From: Parasitella parasitica
Lineage: Eukaryota > Mucoromycota > Mucoromycetes > Mucorales > Mucoraceae
Reading direction: 5' to 3'
NCBI GenBank assembly: GCA_025201805.1
Contig: MU619268.1
Coordinates: forward strand, 177,267 to 213,952
DNA: 36,686 nt
Under the pieces are notes generated by a model. The model did no database searches. It was not told the origin of the DNA and worked only from the letters and a program-made list of their open reading frames with translations. The first letter of the stretch is position 1; every line of letters starts with the position of its first letter. A program made the position numbers and the translations under genes. This document shows, one piece after another, positions 1 through 10,749 of the stretch.

Positions 1-14
1 CCACTCACCATCTG

Positions 15-42
15 CCACTTTCCACTTTCCACTTTCCACTTA
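15..42. repeat. Short heptamer tandem repeat
   Basis: About four head-to-tail copies of CCACTTT; the last unit ends in A instead of T. It is too short to tell a minisatellite from chance slippage, and no gene contains it. Confidence 0.8.
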
Positions 43-799
43 ACTTGAGGACGCTTCGACTTCATAATTCCTGCATATCTGCTCATTTTCATAGATCTTT
101 CTTAAAATTGTTCAATTTCACCAGTGTTGCTCAAAAAAATTAAAAGGGGATAGACTGTACTTGTGTAAAAATATATGTGTCTGTGTGTGCCTCCAGTTCA
201 ATAATCAATGTCTTGCAACAATTTGGCCATTTAAACTGATAATTAAACATATCAAGGAAAGCTTTGCTGGTTATCCAGTAAAGCAATTTAATGATTGTTT
301 AAGCCCACAACCCATATAAAAAGTAAAGCTTTTGATCTGCCATAATTATAGACAGGAGATCATGGCAATGTACTTCAATTGAAGATTGAAGATTGTCTAA
401 TGATGTGATGTGATACGCTTGTGTAAATTGGAGAATAAAGTCTCTGTTTCAAATCAAGAAGGCTATTCCTGCAAGTAATACAGATCTGAGCACCAGGATA
501 AAGGTTAAGGCACTGTCAGATTAAAGACGTGTAGCCCTTGTTGTATAACCTATTATCGTACCCTGTCAAGTATAGATTGTCACTGTGAATTAGTCTTGTC
601 AATTAGTAATCTAAATAAGTCACCATAAATTTATGTAGTTGTAAAAAGTATAAATAGCAAATGCAAAGTTGAATCTTTAATAAAGTAACCTCAAGTTTCC
701 GTATCTCGTTAATTCAACGTTTTATTTTATACTTTTCTTATTTTCGATCTTGCAGATCTCAACACAGGCAGCCAACCAAGGTGCCAACGGAGAATTTGA
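43..799. other. Intergenic DNA, no gene seen; possible LTR-like promoter signals
   Basis: No supported coding region on either strand. Around 648-684 a TATAAATAG box is followed within about 35 bases by AATAAA, a spacing found in compact LTR promoters and polyadenylation regions. I could not find TG...CA borders with a target-site duplication, so a solo LTR is only a possibility. It lies next to the 3' end of the reverse transcriptase remnant. Confidence 0.4.
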
Positions 800-1770
800 C
801 TACGTTTGATATTTGTCATCGGCAAGAATTGGATCTATAATCATTTCTGGGCGGTAAGCAGATATCAATTTGGAGTTCGTGCCAGCGCAAAGGGCTTCAA
901 AACTATCTTCAAGAAATTGTTGTTTGAGTCTTTTGAAAGTACGTTGGTCAAGATCATTAATAATCGGGACGCATTCTTTCCATAGTGGATTGCTAGTCGA
1001 TTTGCACCAAATAGAACGGCTGGCCGAAAATTGAATATGTGGAAGTAATAGCTGAAGTAGTGTATCATCGAGCAAATTAAGGAAGCGAATGATGTATTTA
1101 GTTTGGAGGATCCTAGACCTGTCTGTCATTGATGGCTATTGTACCAGATACAACATAAATCTTGTAGAAGATTTAGGAGAACCACCGAAAATGCGACGAA
1201 TACATTCATTTTTGACAAGCTTCAAGTTTTTTGAAATGTCCAAGACTTAGTGCACTTATAGCAAAACCATATTCCATTTAAGAACAAATCATTTGAACAT
1301 AGAAACGAACTGAAAGTAATCGATTAAATCCTTTGGAATTGACACAAATTGCTGCAATTTGGTTCATAGCTTTCCTGGCTTTCATAGTATTGCTATTGAC
1401 AAGAGCAGAAATATCTACATAGCCTCCTGGTTTGATGGGGATCACAAGGTATGAGAAACAAGCTTCTCGGGGTAGTGGTGTATTATAGAGAGTATATGGC
1501 TGTTCATCCACAGTAGGTGCGACAATAACACATTTGGAGGGACTCCAGCGGTAGTCTAGCCTATGGCTATGCTCCTCGCATAGATGTAATAGGGACTGCA
1601 TCTCGGCTGCGGGTGCTATCAATATCACATCATCTGCATATAATAGCGATGTAATTGTTGGTCCAAAGTTTGTTGCATTTGGACGGTCTGCAAGAACAAG
1701 AGGCTGAGGTCGAAGCAGTTTGGGAGATCATTGATGTAGAATGAGATATACAGTGTTTCGTCTAAAAAAG
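800..1770 (-). mobile_element. Decayed non-LTR (LINE-type) retrotransposon, reverse transcriptase C-terminal half
   Basis: Reading on the minus strand from about 1770 to 800, pieces of one reverse transcriptase appear in order but in different frames. First comes a fragment reading FYINDLP (about 1745-1725). After a frame change comes the catalytic YADD box, LLYADDVILI (about 1650-1620), followed by about 115 residues that include a C-rich thumb-like part. Then a stop precedes MEYGFAISALSLGHFKKLE, another frameshift leads to NECIRRIFGG, and a final open stretch of 109 residues ends at 800. The YADD motif is the metal-binding centre of reverse transcriptases, and the layout without RNase H or integrase fits a LINE. 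At least two frameshifts and one internal stop make it dead. The 5' part (endonuclease, ORF1) is absent, consistent with 5' truncation during target-primed insertion. No poly-A tail or target-site duplication was identified. Confidence 0.85.
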
Positions 1771-1884
1771 GTATTCTTGCTTTCTAAATTATTTTTTCCG
1801 TCCGAGAAGTTTCCAGAATTAAAGTTCAAATAAGTACTGTTTGCACTGGCTTTTTTCCCGTCTATTTGTCAGCCAAATCTTTGT

Positions 1885-4812
1885 ATGGATAAGAGAAGTA
1901 CACCTCGTGCAGGAAATAAATCTGAGGATTCAAACAAAAAGACAAACCGACGAGTAACAAGAGCGTGGTATATAAATATGCCAATTGCATATATCAATTT
2001 CAAAATAACATGTCGATAGTGATTTTTGCCGTCGTAGAAAGGTAAAGTGCACCTTCCAAGAGGGAGATATCTGCTTAAATTGTCAAGCTTACAATGAGAA
2101 ATGTCAATTCACGAAAGTGTGAGTGATTAAATGTGTGTGTTTTTTTTCTTCATTCTCATGCCCATCTAAAAAATAAAATTGTTTTTCAAACAGTGCTAAA
2201 AAGAGAGGACCACAGAAAGGGTAAACTTCACTCCACAGCGCACTTGGATTTACAGATTTGCATATTAACTGAATTCGTAGTTATGCAGATGATTTAGAGG
2301 AGCGTATCGAGCAAATGGAAAGCATCATACAACAAGCATCCAAGCAAAAGAAAAGGAAGAACATGGCTGCTCTCATTAATCCCGAGATACAAAAGAATAA
2401 GCTGCTCGTTCAACGTAGATTTCGATCCAAAAACCAGCCTAACACAGATCCACCAGGCTTGCTGTCTAATATATTTGAAGAATATGCTGTATTAGATCCT
2501 CGCAGCTGGCCTTCTGGAGTAGCTTACGACAGCATATATTATTTGGGAGATTTATCAGCGCTGCAGTTCTTGTCCAAAAAGATCAATACATGCAACCAAC
2601 AGAAATGGCAAAGACATTTCATTAAAAAATTTGGTGATGATGTTGTGCTTGTGGCAGATGCTGGCCTCAGCAACCCCAAGTCGAGTAAAATACCAGACTT
2701 TCAATGGCCCGAAGACATTCATTCATCAAAAGAAGATATTCACAAGTACATTTACACAGTAACCGGAATCGATAGATACACGGCTGTTCGACTGCTGAAA
2801 ATGTAAACAATGCGATATTTGAATATCAATATGGTTTTTATTCATTGTATAACATTTAGTTACTTTTCACACATTCACCCAATATTACCAGTGATCGACA
2901 AGACTGAATTCATCAAACAGTATCGGGACAGAGTCGACACCTATCCTTCAGGGGAGCTGCTGAATGCCATGTTTGGCGCAGCTGCTCGGTTTGTTGAATG
3001 CGAAAGCGTTGAACCGGAAAAGAAAAAGAGTCTGCCCTCTGATGCTATTTGGGATGTCCCTGTAGGGTGGTCCAACAAGTTTTTTGATCAAGCAGAATAC
3101 ATCATATCAAAGTGGCCCACCAATCCCACCATTTCGAATGTGCAAGCGATTATTCTCATATTGAATCATCGTGGAGATCGAGATTCCAAATCATCTGCCT
3201 GCTGGCAATTAGGAGGCTTTGTAGGTTTTCTGCTGCATTTTTATTTTTAATTCCTCACATTTGATAATGACAAGTATGTAGGCTATTCGAATGGCTCAAT
3301 TGTTAGGTTTGCATCGTAATTGTGATAATTGGGAAATCCCCAGAAATGAAAAAGAGACTCGGAAAAGAGTATGGTGGGCATTGTATATTACAGATAGATT
3401 CCAAACAGCAATCTTGGGTAGGCCTATTAATCTTAGGGATGAGGTTAGCAGCGTAGCATATATATTGTAAAAATTCTTGAAATTAATACCATTAATAGGA
3501 CAATAATGTGCCATACCCTGATGCTGGGGCAGACATCGAAGAAGTCATGGACGCTTATGAAGCAGATCGATATAAGATCCAAAATTGCCAAGTTTTTCCT
3601 CGATTTCCGTCGCTCACAACGCCGTATGATACAACATCGAACGGCAGCAATCGCCCACAGATTTACGAGCTATTCATTCAGTTTATAAAGCTCTCTGAGA
3701 TTCTGGGGCGAATTTTAACGGGATTGCATTCACCTAAAGGACGAGTGTACAGCTCCGAACATGGTAGTGATGGGTTAATCACTCGACTTGATTTTGAGTT
3801 GACTGAATGGAGATACGCATTTCCAACTTCACTAAAGAGTATCAATCTGCCTGATTTTAACGAAGACAATGGCCATTTTGCACCGGCTACAGCATCGGTT
3901 TTGCTGTTTTACTTTAGTACTTTGATCCTGTTGCATCAGCCTTTCATTCAAAAGACAGCATCGCGATCGTCCAATACTTCGCAGCAAATCTGTGCCAGTG
4001 CTGCTACTCGAGGCATGCGAATTGCCTCTCGGTTGTCAGCCAGAAACTTTTTGATGTGTCCCTATTCATTTACCTTGTATCCAATTATGCAATTTGGCAT
4101 CATCCACATGTACAATGGCAAGAATCCTGATCCTCACATATCAGGAGTGGCCAAACAGTATCTAAAAAGAGGAACAGACTTGCTGCAGCGATTGCAGCAC
4201 ATGTCCAAAACTGCAAATCGTATGCACATTGTTTTTAAAAGCATAATGGAAAACGCAGATTTCCATGCTGCTGAAGACGACAATGTGGAACGTAATTTAG
4301 CAGAAGAAGAAAACCATTTGGAAGAGAATATCCGAAGAATCAAAGAAAGAGAAAAGCTCAAATTTGCTGAAAGATCTTCCATGAAACGTATTATGGATTC
4401 TGTCATGTTGCAAAAACCGTCATATGAAGCACCTGCGCCTGCCAGAAATACTACTCCATCTTCTGGCATCCCACCATTCGACGTGATTGAAGAAGCATTT
4501 ACGCTCACGCAATTTGGTTATAATACAACAAATGATACAAGCGCTTTAGATTATATCTTGCAAAATGTCACTGCCTTGTCTGGATTTACAGAACACATCA
4601 ATGAATATTCCTTACAGCAATCTGAATTCACTTCAAACGTGCCGCCGCCACCTCCACCACCACTGACCACTGCCACAATAGCAACACCGCATATACCAAC
4701 TAATCAGGAACAAACAAACATATTTAAAAACGACCCTAATAATGTATTTTGGGATCTACCCGCGGCTTTTGATTGGGATCAGTTGAGCCAGTGGTTGAAT
4801 AATGTGCAATAA
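1885..4812 (+). CDS. Zn(II)2Cys6 fungal transcription factor (fungal_trans domain)
   Basis: Predicted DNA-binding regulator of RNA polymerase II genes, acting in the nucleus; target genes unknown. Proposed exons: 1885-1967, 2020-2118, 2194-2220, 2281-2802, 2860-3220, 3282-3443, 3499-4812 (855 aa). All introns are GT-AG and phases close. The zinc cluster is at residues 28-56 with spacing CX2CX6CX7CX2CX6C, starting CDFCRRRKVKC. It is split from the N-terminus by intron 1, so the start at 1885 depends on that splice. A short coiled linker follows (YADDLEERIEQME). The middle carries the fungal-specific transcription factor domain, with HIHPILPVIDK at the exon 4/5 junction and RKRVWWALYITDR in exon 6. 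The C-terminal third has a charged helix (about residues 600-650), a Pro run and an acidic aromatic tail that could be an activation region. It resembles the XlnR/Gal4-like superfamily, but no orthologue is recognised. Confidence 0.9.
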
Positions 4813-5129
4813 ATGTAATCATAACGATATGACATTTCCCCCCCCCCCTCAATACATTCCAGAGTTCTGTTTTAGCAAGCATATTTAAAAAAAAAAAAAA
4901 AAAAAAAATTGTATTCAGTCCTGAAGGAATTTCAACCCCTTTTCTTCCTGTCAATGATATAAAACACTATACTAGATTTACCAATATATGGTTTATTAAT
5001 ATGTTTACATTTTTATTTGTCACAATTAAATAATAAAATGTTCGGAACAATTAGAGAAACGTAGTGTATTAGGTATAGATAAACAGATAATTTACAAAAT
5101 GAAGAAAAAGTCTATAATATAATTTTTTT
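4813..5129. other. Convergent intergenic region with homopolymer runs
   Basis: 3' sides of the transcription factor gene (+) and the rhomboid/glycosyltransferase gene (-). It holds a run of 11 C (4838-4848), a run of about 20 A (4889-4908) and several AATAAA-like signals on both strands. No gene seen. Confidence 0.7.
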
Positions 5130-7515
5130 TTACAATGTAATGACGCTTGGATTGCCATTGAATGGATGTCGCCAGCCACATTGAAATTCGTCTTTTCGAT
5201 ACACTCTGTCTGCACTGGTGGATGTATTGTAACCAATGTGATACATCAGCAAGGTTTTGCTGGTAACTAATGAATCGGTGCAACTGGAACATTCTGTCAA
5301 GTCGCCCATCAAACATTTCTGAATGATGATATCTGGTGGCATGTCCACATAAGTCAATAGTAATTTGGATGCTAAACGAGCTAAATCAGGCTTCAGAAAG
5401 AGGCCACTGTTAAAAATGGAAGGGTAAGGAAAGAGATACCAATAATTTACATATACTTCTTACCTGCCACCTGTACCGACAAATATGCCACAATGATGAG
5501 GAGCATTCTTTTCTGCCTTGTAAATGACATTTTCAATGTCATGCCATTCATGAGCTCCACAAACAGGGAAGTCGTCCTCCATCAGAGCATAATAAGTGCT
5601 TTGGTAGGTCTCTGTGGCAAAATCCAGAGCCTTGGATACATGTAAACGTTGATTCCAACCAACCCCTTCCTCACGAATCCATTTTAAATATTGTTGACCC
5701 TTTGTGGTGTTGGAGAAGTGCTCTTTTGCGAGATCATACTGAGAATGGTTCGAAAAGTGTGTGTAAATGATGGCCTGCATACGGTTGTACGGTGAGCTGG
5801 GTGATGGGTGTTCAGGCCAATTCTCCAGATAAGATTCGATTGTTCTCGTCAAATAAGCAGGATCGCCGCGGCGAGGGGCTGTCATGAATACAAACGTAAA
5901 CAAGTATCGATCTTGAGAGATTGCGTTGAGTTCTGCAGAACTGACCATTGACTCACGAGTGTAGTATGAATTCCAGGCCATTAAAATAGGCAATGTCAAG
6001 CCAATCACTACAAAGCACTTTTGCACAGAAGACCACAGCAGGCGCCAAAGAGGAGTGCGACGATAATGCTCCAATGTTATAAATTCGCTGACGTCCTTTA
6101 CCTTTGATGAATCTTCACGCTTTTGCCAAGCCAAAAGTGCTTGTAATGTAATTGTGCTGAGTAATCCCATGATCAAGCCGGAAACAGACCACCAAAGAAT
6201 ATTGCTGTTGGTGTAGTTGACAAGGCACATGAAAAGCTGGAGTGTCACTTTACGCACAGTTAGTTTATGGTTGGAATCTTCTTGACCATAAATCAAAATG
6301 TACTTGTCGTCGATGCTGAGAGACTGCACTACGAGAAGCGCAAATAAAAAAGGAGAAAGGCCTGATACAATAACGTTAGTCATGTTGGAATACAATGACA
6401 ATAAAAGTTACAAACAAACCTTGTGAGCATTCATGCATCGTATTGCTAAAAAATAGAGTTGGAAAAGCATAGCCTGTAGACTTTGAGAATAAGAGACCCA
6501 GACATACTCTTAGCAGGGAGACAGACGCAAACAAAAACACTAAAAGCTGGACGAATCTCCTTGTACCACCCACCATATGCGCTAGGGATTCTTCAAATAA
6601 GCCCAATATCAAAACGTTCCAGCCAAAAAGAGCCATGGTAGGCAATGTCCAGTCGAATAAAAATGGAGAGAAAATCATATTCTTAAAGTCAAAACGGTAA
6701 ACAACAAAAGAAGGTGCAGAGCACGATAAATCCAAGATGTGAAAGCAATCGAGAGTCGACACAATCAAGGCGACCAAAATCATATACCGAGTGACCGTAG
6801 GCAGTGGCCACAAGCAGAGTAACTTTTGCGATTTACTTTTTTGTTGTTCTTCTTGCAATTGTAAGAAATTGTGATGGTGTGTAGGCTGCTGTTTGCGCAA
6901 TAATGAACCTGGGAAAAGGTGCCCTGGTGGATTTGTAGTGCTATTGAATGACGATTGACGGGTACGATGGTGACGAATTGTGTATTTTGAGTTCTTTCTT
7001 GTATGCGTTTTTACTGCTGGAGAAGGTGCTGTGTTAGTTTGCGTAGTATTGGAGGCAGTAAACACATTTCTAAAGTCAGAAGGTTTATTGCAAGGTTGTA
7101 AGTTTGGTGAAGTGATTGCGCTGAAAGTGATGGGTATATGACAAGGAGTAGTCGACCAACAAGGCAAAGTTTTTTGTTGTTGTTGCTGTACTGCAGAAAA
7201 AGCAGGTTGACGTTGGTGTATGTGCTGCTGATGTATGTATGTATGCTGCTGCTGCTCTTCTTGTTTGTGCTCTGGTTCGAGTTCGATTTTCTCGTTTATT
7301 TGGGTGGTTTCCAATAGTATGCCATTATTTGGGTCAATATCATCACTTGTCAAATCAGAGGCATTGCTCGGTGCAGATGTTTCCTCAATAGTAAGAATGG
7401 ATTCTTCTGCTGAATTAGGAGTCGCTGTATTGGTTGCTGATGATTGGTTTGACCTCGTAACTTCTTGAACAAGTCTGACAGAACCAAACATTTTATAAAA
7501 AAGAGAATCGCTCAT
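5130..7515 (-). CDS. Multipass protein: rhomboid-like (probably inactive) domain fused to a PGAP4-like glycosyltransferase domain
   Basis: Exons 7515-6420, 6361-5464, 5406-5130; introns of 58 and 57 nt with correct borders; 756 aa. Residues 1-215 are low complexity, rich in Q, H, S and T. Residues about 225-440 form several membrane segments with rhomboid-family features: SPFLFDW, a GGTRRF turn, then GLSP at 366-369 where active rhomboids have GxSG, and WWSVSGLIMG at about 422-431 where active ones have a catalytic His before SG. His is replaced by Ser, so protease activity is unlikely. Another membrane segment (about 482-497) precedes a luminal-type domain starting YLFTFVFMTAPRRGDPAYL (about 518). 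That domain has an LMEDDFP acidic box (EDD at 627-629), typical of metal-dependent GT-A enzymes, and a GGSGLFL stretch. The order recalls PGAP4/MGAT4-type transferases that modify GPI anchors in the Golgi; the donor and acceptor here are unknown. Exon 2 alone carries both the last rhomboid-like helices and the EDD box, so the fusion is not a splice artefact. The 5' leader is very pyrimidine-rich on the coding strand. Confidence 0.78.
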
Positions 7516-8343
7516 TCTCCTTCTATGTATTTTGCAAAATCAAAAAACCTTGTTTCTAGGGTAACCGAAAACTTCAATCTTCTTTTTCTTTGTTTCACCA
7601 AATAAGAAAAAAAAAAGTAGGGAAGAGAATGAAAAGAAAGAGGGAAAGAAGGGGTAAAAATAGTGTCGTTCTAAAGAGACAAAGAGACCGAAAAAAAACA
7701 ACAAAAAAAAAAAAAACTTTATTCGCAGCCCTCCACACATAATTTGCTTCTGGTGTGCTTTTTTCTTTTTGTGACCCAATAGCAGTTATTCCCAGGTGAT
7801 CGCCAAGTACTTGATACGGTAACTAAGTCTTATTAGTGGTTGCTAACATTTATTTAAAAGGCCAGACATTACGTAAATGGTACTACCGGTAATAGATTAT
7901 TGATTGTGGCCAAAAAGATAGCCATGACACTACATGTCTCTTACAAAACACCTTACCATTTCTGACACAAGTGTGCTCCTTCCTGTCAAAAAACATTCGC
8001 ACTGGAAAAAAATGGTACACCTCCACAGTTGTTCCATTGTCACTTTGCGCTTCCTTGAAAACTTTATAGCATCTCGAACGGAGATGCTAATTTTACAAAA
8101 CTTTCCTCCAAATGAATAAAAAAGGCCAACGGACCAAGTAAGCAGAGTGCCAGGAAGACAAATTTGGCCCTCATGTAAAGTTTTGTTGAAATAAGCTATA
8201 CCTTAATATCTGAATTTTGTCTTGGTCCCTGGTTTGTATAATAACCCTTAATTTCTTTCGAATCAATATTTGTATCAAAATGTCAACCTAAAATAACTAT
8301 TAAATAATGATTGACAAGAATCAGCTCGCCTGATTTCAGATCA
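7516..8343. other. Intergenic region: 5' flank of the rhomboid/GT gene, then apparent transposon debris
   Basis: 7540-7780 is a purine-rich stretch (pyrimidine-rich on the coding strand of the upstream minus gene) with poly-A runs, likely its leader or promoter. 7800-8343 has no supported gene. An open frame at 7934-8119 has no recognisable features. Confidence 0.5.
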
Positions 8344-9179
8344 AGAAAATGAAGTACCTATTGCCGCCTCCTCTTCTAGCAGAAAAGGCAAAGAAAAGGA
8401 GAAAACTGGTAATGATAGAGGCTAAAAATTTCTGCCTTCTGAAGATAAGCAATTATACAAATCATGGTTGTTTATTTTCATTGATCCAACCATGGGTAAT
8501 AGCCAAAAAGGGAGTACTTGGTGGGAACGTATCGTCAACCATTAGCAAAAACAAATTCCTGATATCGCAAGAAGTAGCACTTCCTTGGAGTTTCGTTGGA
8601 GAGATATTTCAAAGCATGTCTCGAAGTATTGCGGGTTCTTGGCCCAGTGTAGTCAATCTCCCAGAAGTAGAGAGAGTGAAGAGGATGTTATAAGTATTCT
8701 ATATGCTATAAACTAGATCAACTAGTGATTTCTTTTATCTGCATTAATAAAACAGAGCATTAGAATTCTATGCCGACGAGTTCAAAAAGTCATTTGATTT
8801 GATGACCGCTATAATATCCTTTCTGGATTTCCAAAGTGGGTGATGCTGTGAGTACTTCCTCACAACGTGCCGCTCGTCGGTCAAATGCCGCTGAGGGAAT
8901 TGGCTAAGGCGCTGATGATGCTTTCCAACTTCCTGAAGGGCGTAACCAGGCCAAGGATAAGGGAAAGCAGAAGCATCGCTTGGAAAAGATATGTTTGCGG
9001 AGCTGGCATCTTGTCAACGTTTGTTGCATTAGAATCAGGAAAAACGATTCAAGCAAATGGAAGAATTTATTGAATTTAAAAAAGAAAAATTCGAGATAAT
9101 GAAGGAATTTGAGAGGGAAAAGATGAGGATAAAGTACTTTAAGGAAGCAAACGGGAAAGATAACGATGATACTTGTTAA
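8344..9179 (+). pseudogene. Broken Myb/SANT-like (NAM-associated) accessory ORF of a PIF/Harbinger transposon
   Basis: The plus strand reads, with stops and frameshifts, as one small DNA-binding-type protein. It has a Ser/Lys-rich lead, then SEDKQLYKSWLFIFIDPTMG, then GSTWWERIVN, EFRWRDISKHVSKYCGF, and near 8761 a stretch ALEFYADEFKKSFDLM. It ends with a charged coiled tail (about 9057-9179, EEFIEFKKEKFEIMKEFERE). Trihelix/Myb-like proteins with this order are the accessory ORF of PIF/Harbinger elements and NAM-associated proteins. A premature stop follows the first 20 or so codons, and the frame is broken around 8700-9040. The partner transposase remnant lies immediately downstream on the opposite strand, the usual convergent arrangement for such elements. 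It cannot make a full protein. Confidence 0.65.
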
Positions 9180-9204
9180 ATTTACGGTAATTTTGTTCAA
9201 ATTA

Positions 9205-9545
9205 TTAGTTTACAACAATGTAGTTCAATTCTCTTTTATTCCCATGGTTTCCCCAAAGATGAGCAACGATATCTTTTGGATATGAAAAATAACTAGTCGC
9301 ATCACATTTAGTAATCGGATTCTTCCAATTTTCAAAGCAGGATTCAACAAAGTAATCATCACTAAGATAACCTTTATCCGGTTCATCCTCTACAATCATA
9401 TTATGCAATATAATGCGAGCCTTCATTATGAACTTTGAGACTATTGTCTTGCAGGGCCGGCTACAATATTCCAGCAGTCTTGTTATACACCAAAGGCTCT
9501 CTCAACATCTCATCGATTACCCCCCTAAGCTTCAATGAATTTTTA
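9205..9545 (-). pseudogene. C-terminal remnant of a PIF/Harbinger (DDE_Tnp_4/HARBI1-like) transposase
   Basis: Minus-strand translation gives VERAFGV, a stop, then after a frameshift PCKTIVSKFIMKARIILHNM and IVEDE, ending with KDIVAHLWGNHG and a stop at 9205. These are the hallmark C-terminal pieces of Harbinger-type nucleases: the helix with the third catalytic acid is followed by ILHNMI.ED, and the end reads VEHLW..hG. The first two catalytic Asp regions are missing upstream, where 9546-9640 shows no transposase. Together with 8344-9179 it marks one decayed element. I could not find its terminal inverted repeats or the expected 3-bp target duplication. Confidence 0.75.
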
Positions 9546-9644
9546 GGTATTTAGAAATTATAACTAAACATTATTAAATTTGCATTGCATATGCATGTGA
9601 TGCTATAATTACCGAAATGCCTTTAAATGCCTACAAGTAATTTG

Positions 9645-9905
9645 CCTCAACGAATTCTGAAGTACCTGGGCTGAACGCAGATTTTTGACTAGGTAAAATC
9701 CAGGGCATATGTCTTACATTTTCTGAGACAGAACCTGTAGTTGAAGAGTATGTAGTAATTCGTAAATGGTGTAATCGACCTGGACATCAGAGCCGATCTC
9801 ATAGAGACTGTAGGGCTAGGATAAGGTCAACTTCTAATGTTATAATTGGCCCTTCGTGTGGAAGATAGGGCCATCAAAGACAATCTGCATTTTGATTCCG
9901 AGATT
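9645..9905 (+). repeat. Zinc-knuckle repeat, copy A (decayed coding repeat)
   Basis: Plus-strand reading gives STNSEVP, then QGICL, then a Cys/His segment WCNRPGHQSRSHRDC, then RSTSNVIIGPSCGR followed by a stop and GHQRQ. The same series occurs at 22455-22760. The CX2C...GH...C spacing looks like CCHC zinc knuckles of mobile-element proteins. It contains in-frame stops, so it is not a working gene. The family is not recognised by name. Confidence 0.55.
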
Positions 9906-10749
9906 AAATTTAAAAAATTGCATGAATGATACTGGAAACCGCAATGCAGATTTTGGCCAAAATGTCTATCTATTAAGATTTTGATAGACAGTGAAATTTC
10001 TTGGTGGGAAGATAATGCAGGCCATTACACCCATAATAATTGCACTTTCTCAAGTCTTCAAAAAATACTTTCTTTAGAAAACAAAAATATGAATATGATA
10101 AACACCAACAAGCTAACCAGCTCGCTTGACTAAAAAACTACCCATAATATTTGATAGTTGATCGTCACTGATGTATCAATTCTAAAACCAGATGTCAATA
10201 TGGGGAAGCTGAAAATGACATAACATTTGGGGTAGATACAATCTACCATCATCATATTTATTCGCTCTTACTTTACAGAAAGCCTTTTGGAAGTAACGAA
10301 GTAATGTATAGGCGAGTATAGCAAAGAAGTTTGGTGGGATATGTATTAGATCGCGAAAGTTACATGGAGGATAAGATGTGGTCTTGTTATAGATCAGCAT
10401 ATAAATGGAGTTATCACATAAAAAGAATCTCCATTTTGCTGATTGCTGCTGGATAGTAGGGACATCACACTTACGCGAAGCAATATTATGTTGAAAGGTA
10501 CAAGAAGATCTGTTTTTGACTTTTGGCTGAATGCAAAATCAAAGCTATCTGATACACTTGTTATTTTCATAATTAGCAGATATTTTACTAAATAGGCGGT
10601 AGTAATTAAAATAATAGCCTAAAAAACTTTTGGGAGATGAAATATAGATAAATATGACAGGCAACTGTATTCAGACAGACCATAATGGTTATATTGAATC
10701 TTTTTTTTTTTTTATTAACAATTACTGTATATTTAGCATTTATTTATCA
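9906..10749. other. Intergenic region, probable continuation of a decayed ORF
   Basis: One plus-strand frame (about 10000-10610) is unusually readable between scattered stops, for example HYTHNNCTFSSLQKILSLEN and GTRRSVFDFWLNAKSKLSDT. This suggests an old coding region continuing from the zinc-knuckle repeat. No family is recognised and no intact gene is present. A T run lies at 10701-10713. Confidence 0.35.

Noticed and set aside
7540-7779. 79-aa minus-strand frame rich in Phe and Lys
   Set aside because: It is the translation of a homopolymer-rich leader upstream of the 5130-7515 gene; no domain and no conservation signal.
10182-10400. 72-aa minus-strand frame
   Set aside because: Lies opposite the more readable decayed plus-strand frame and has no recognisable motif.
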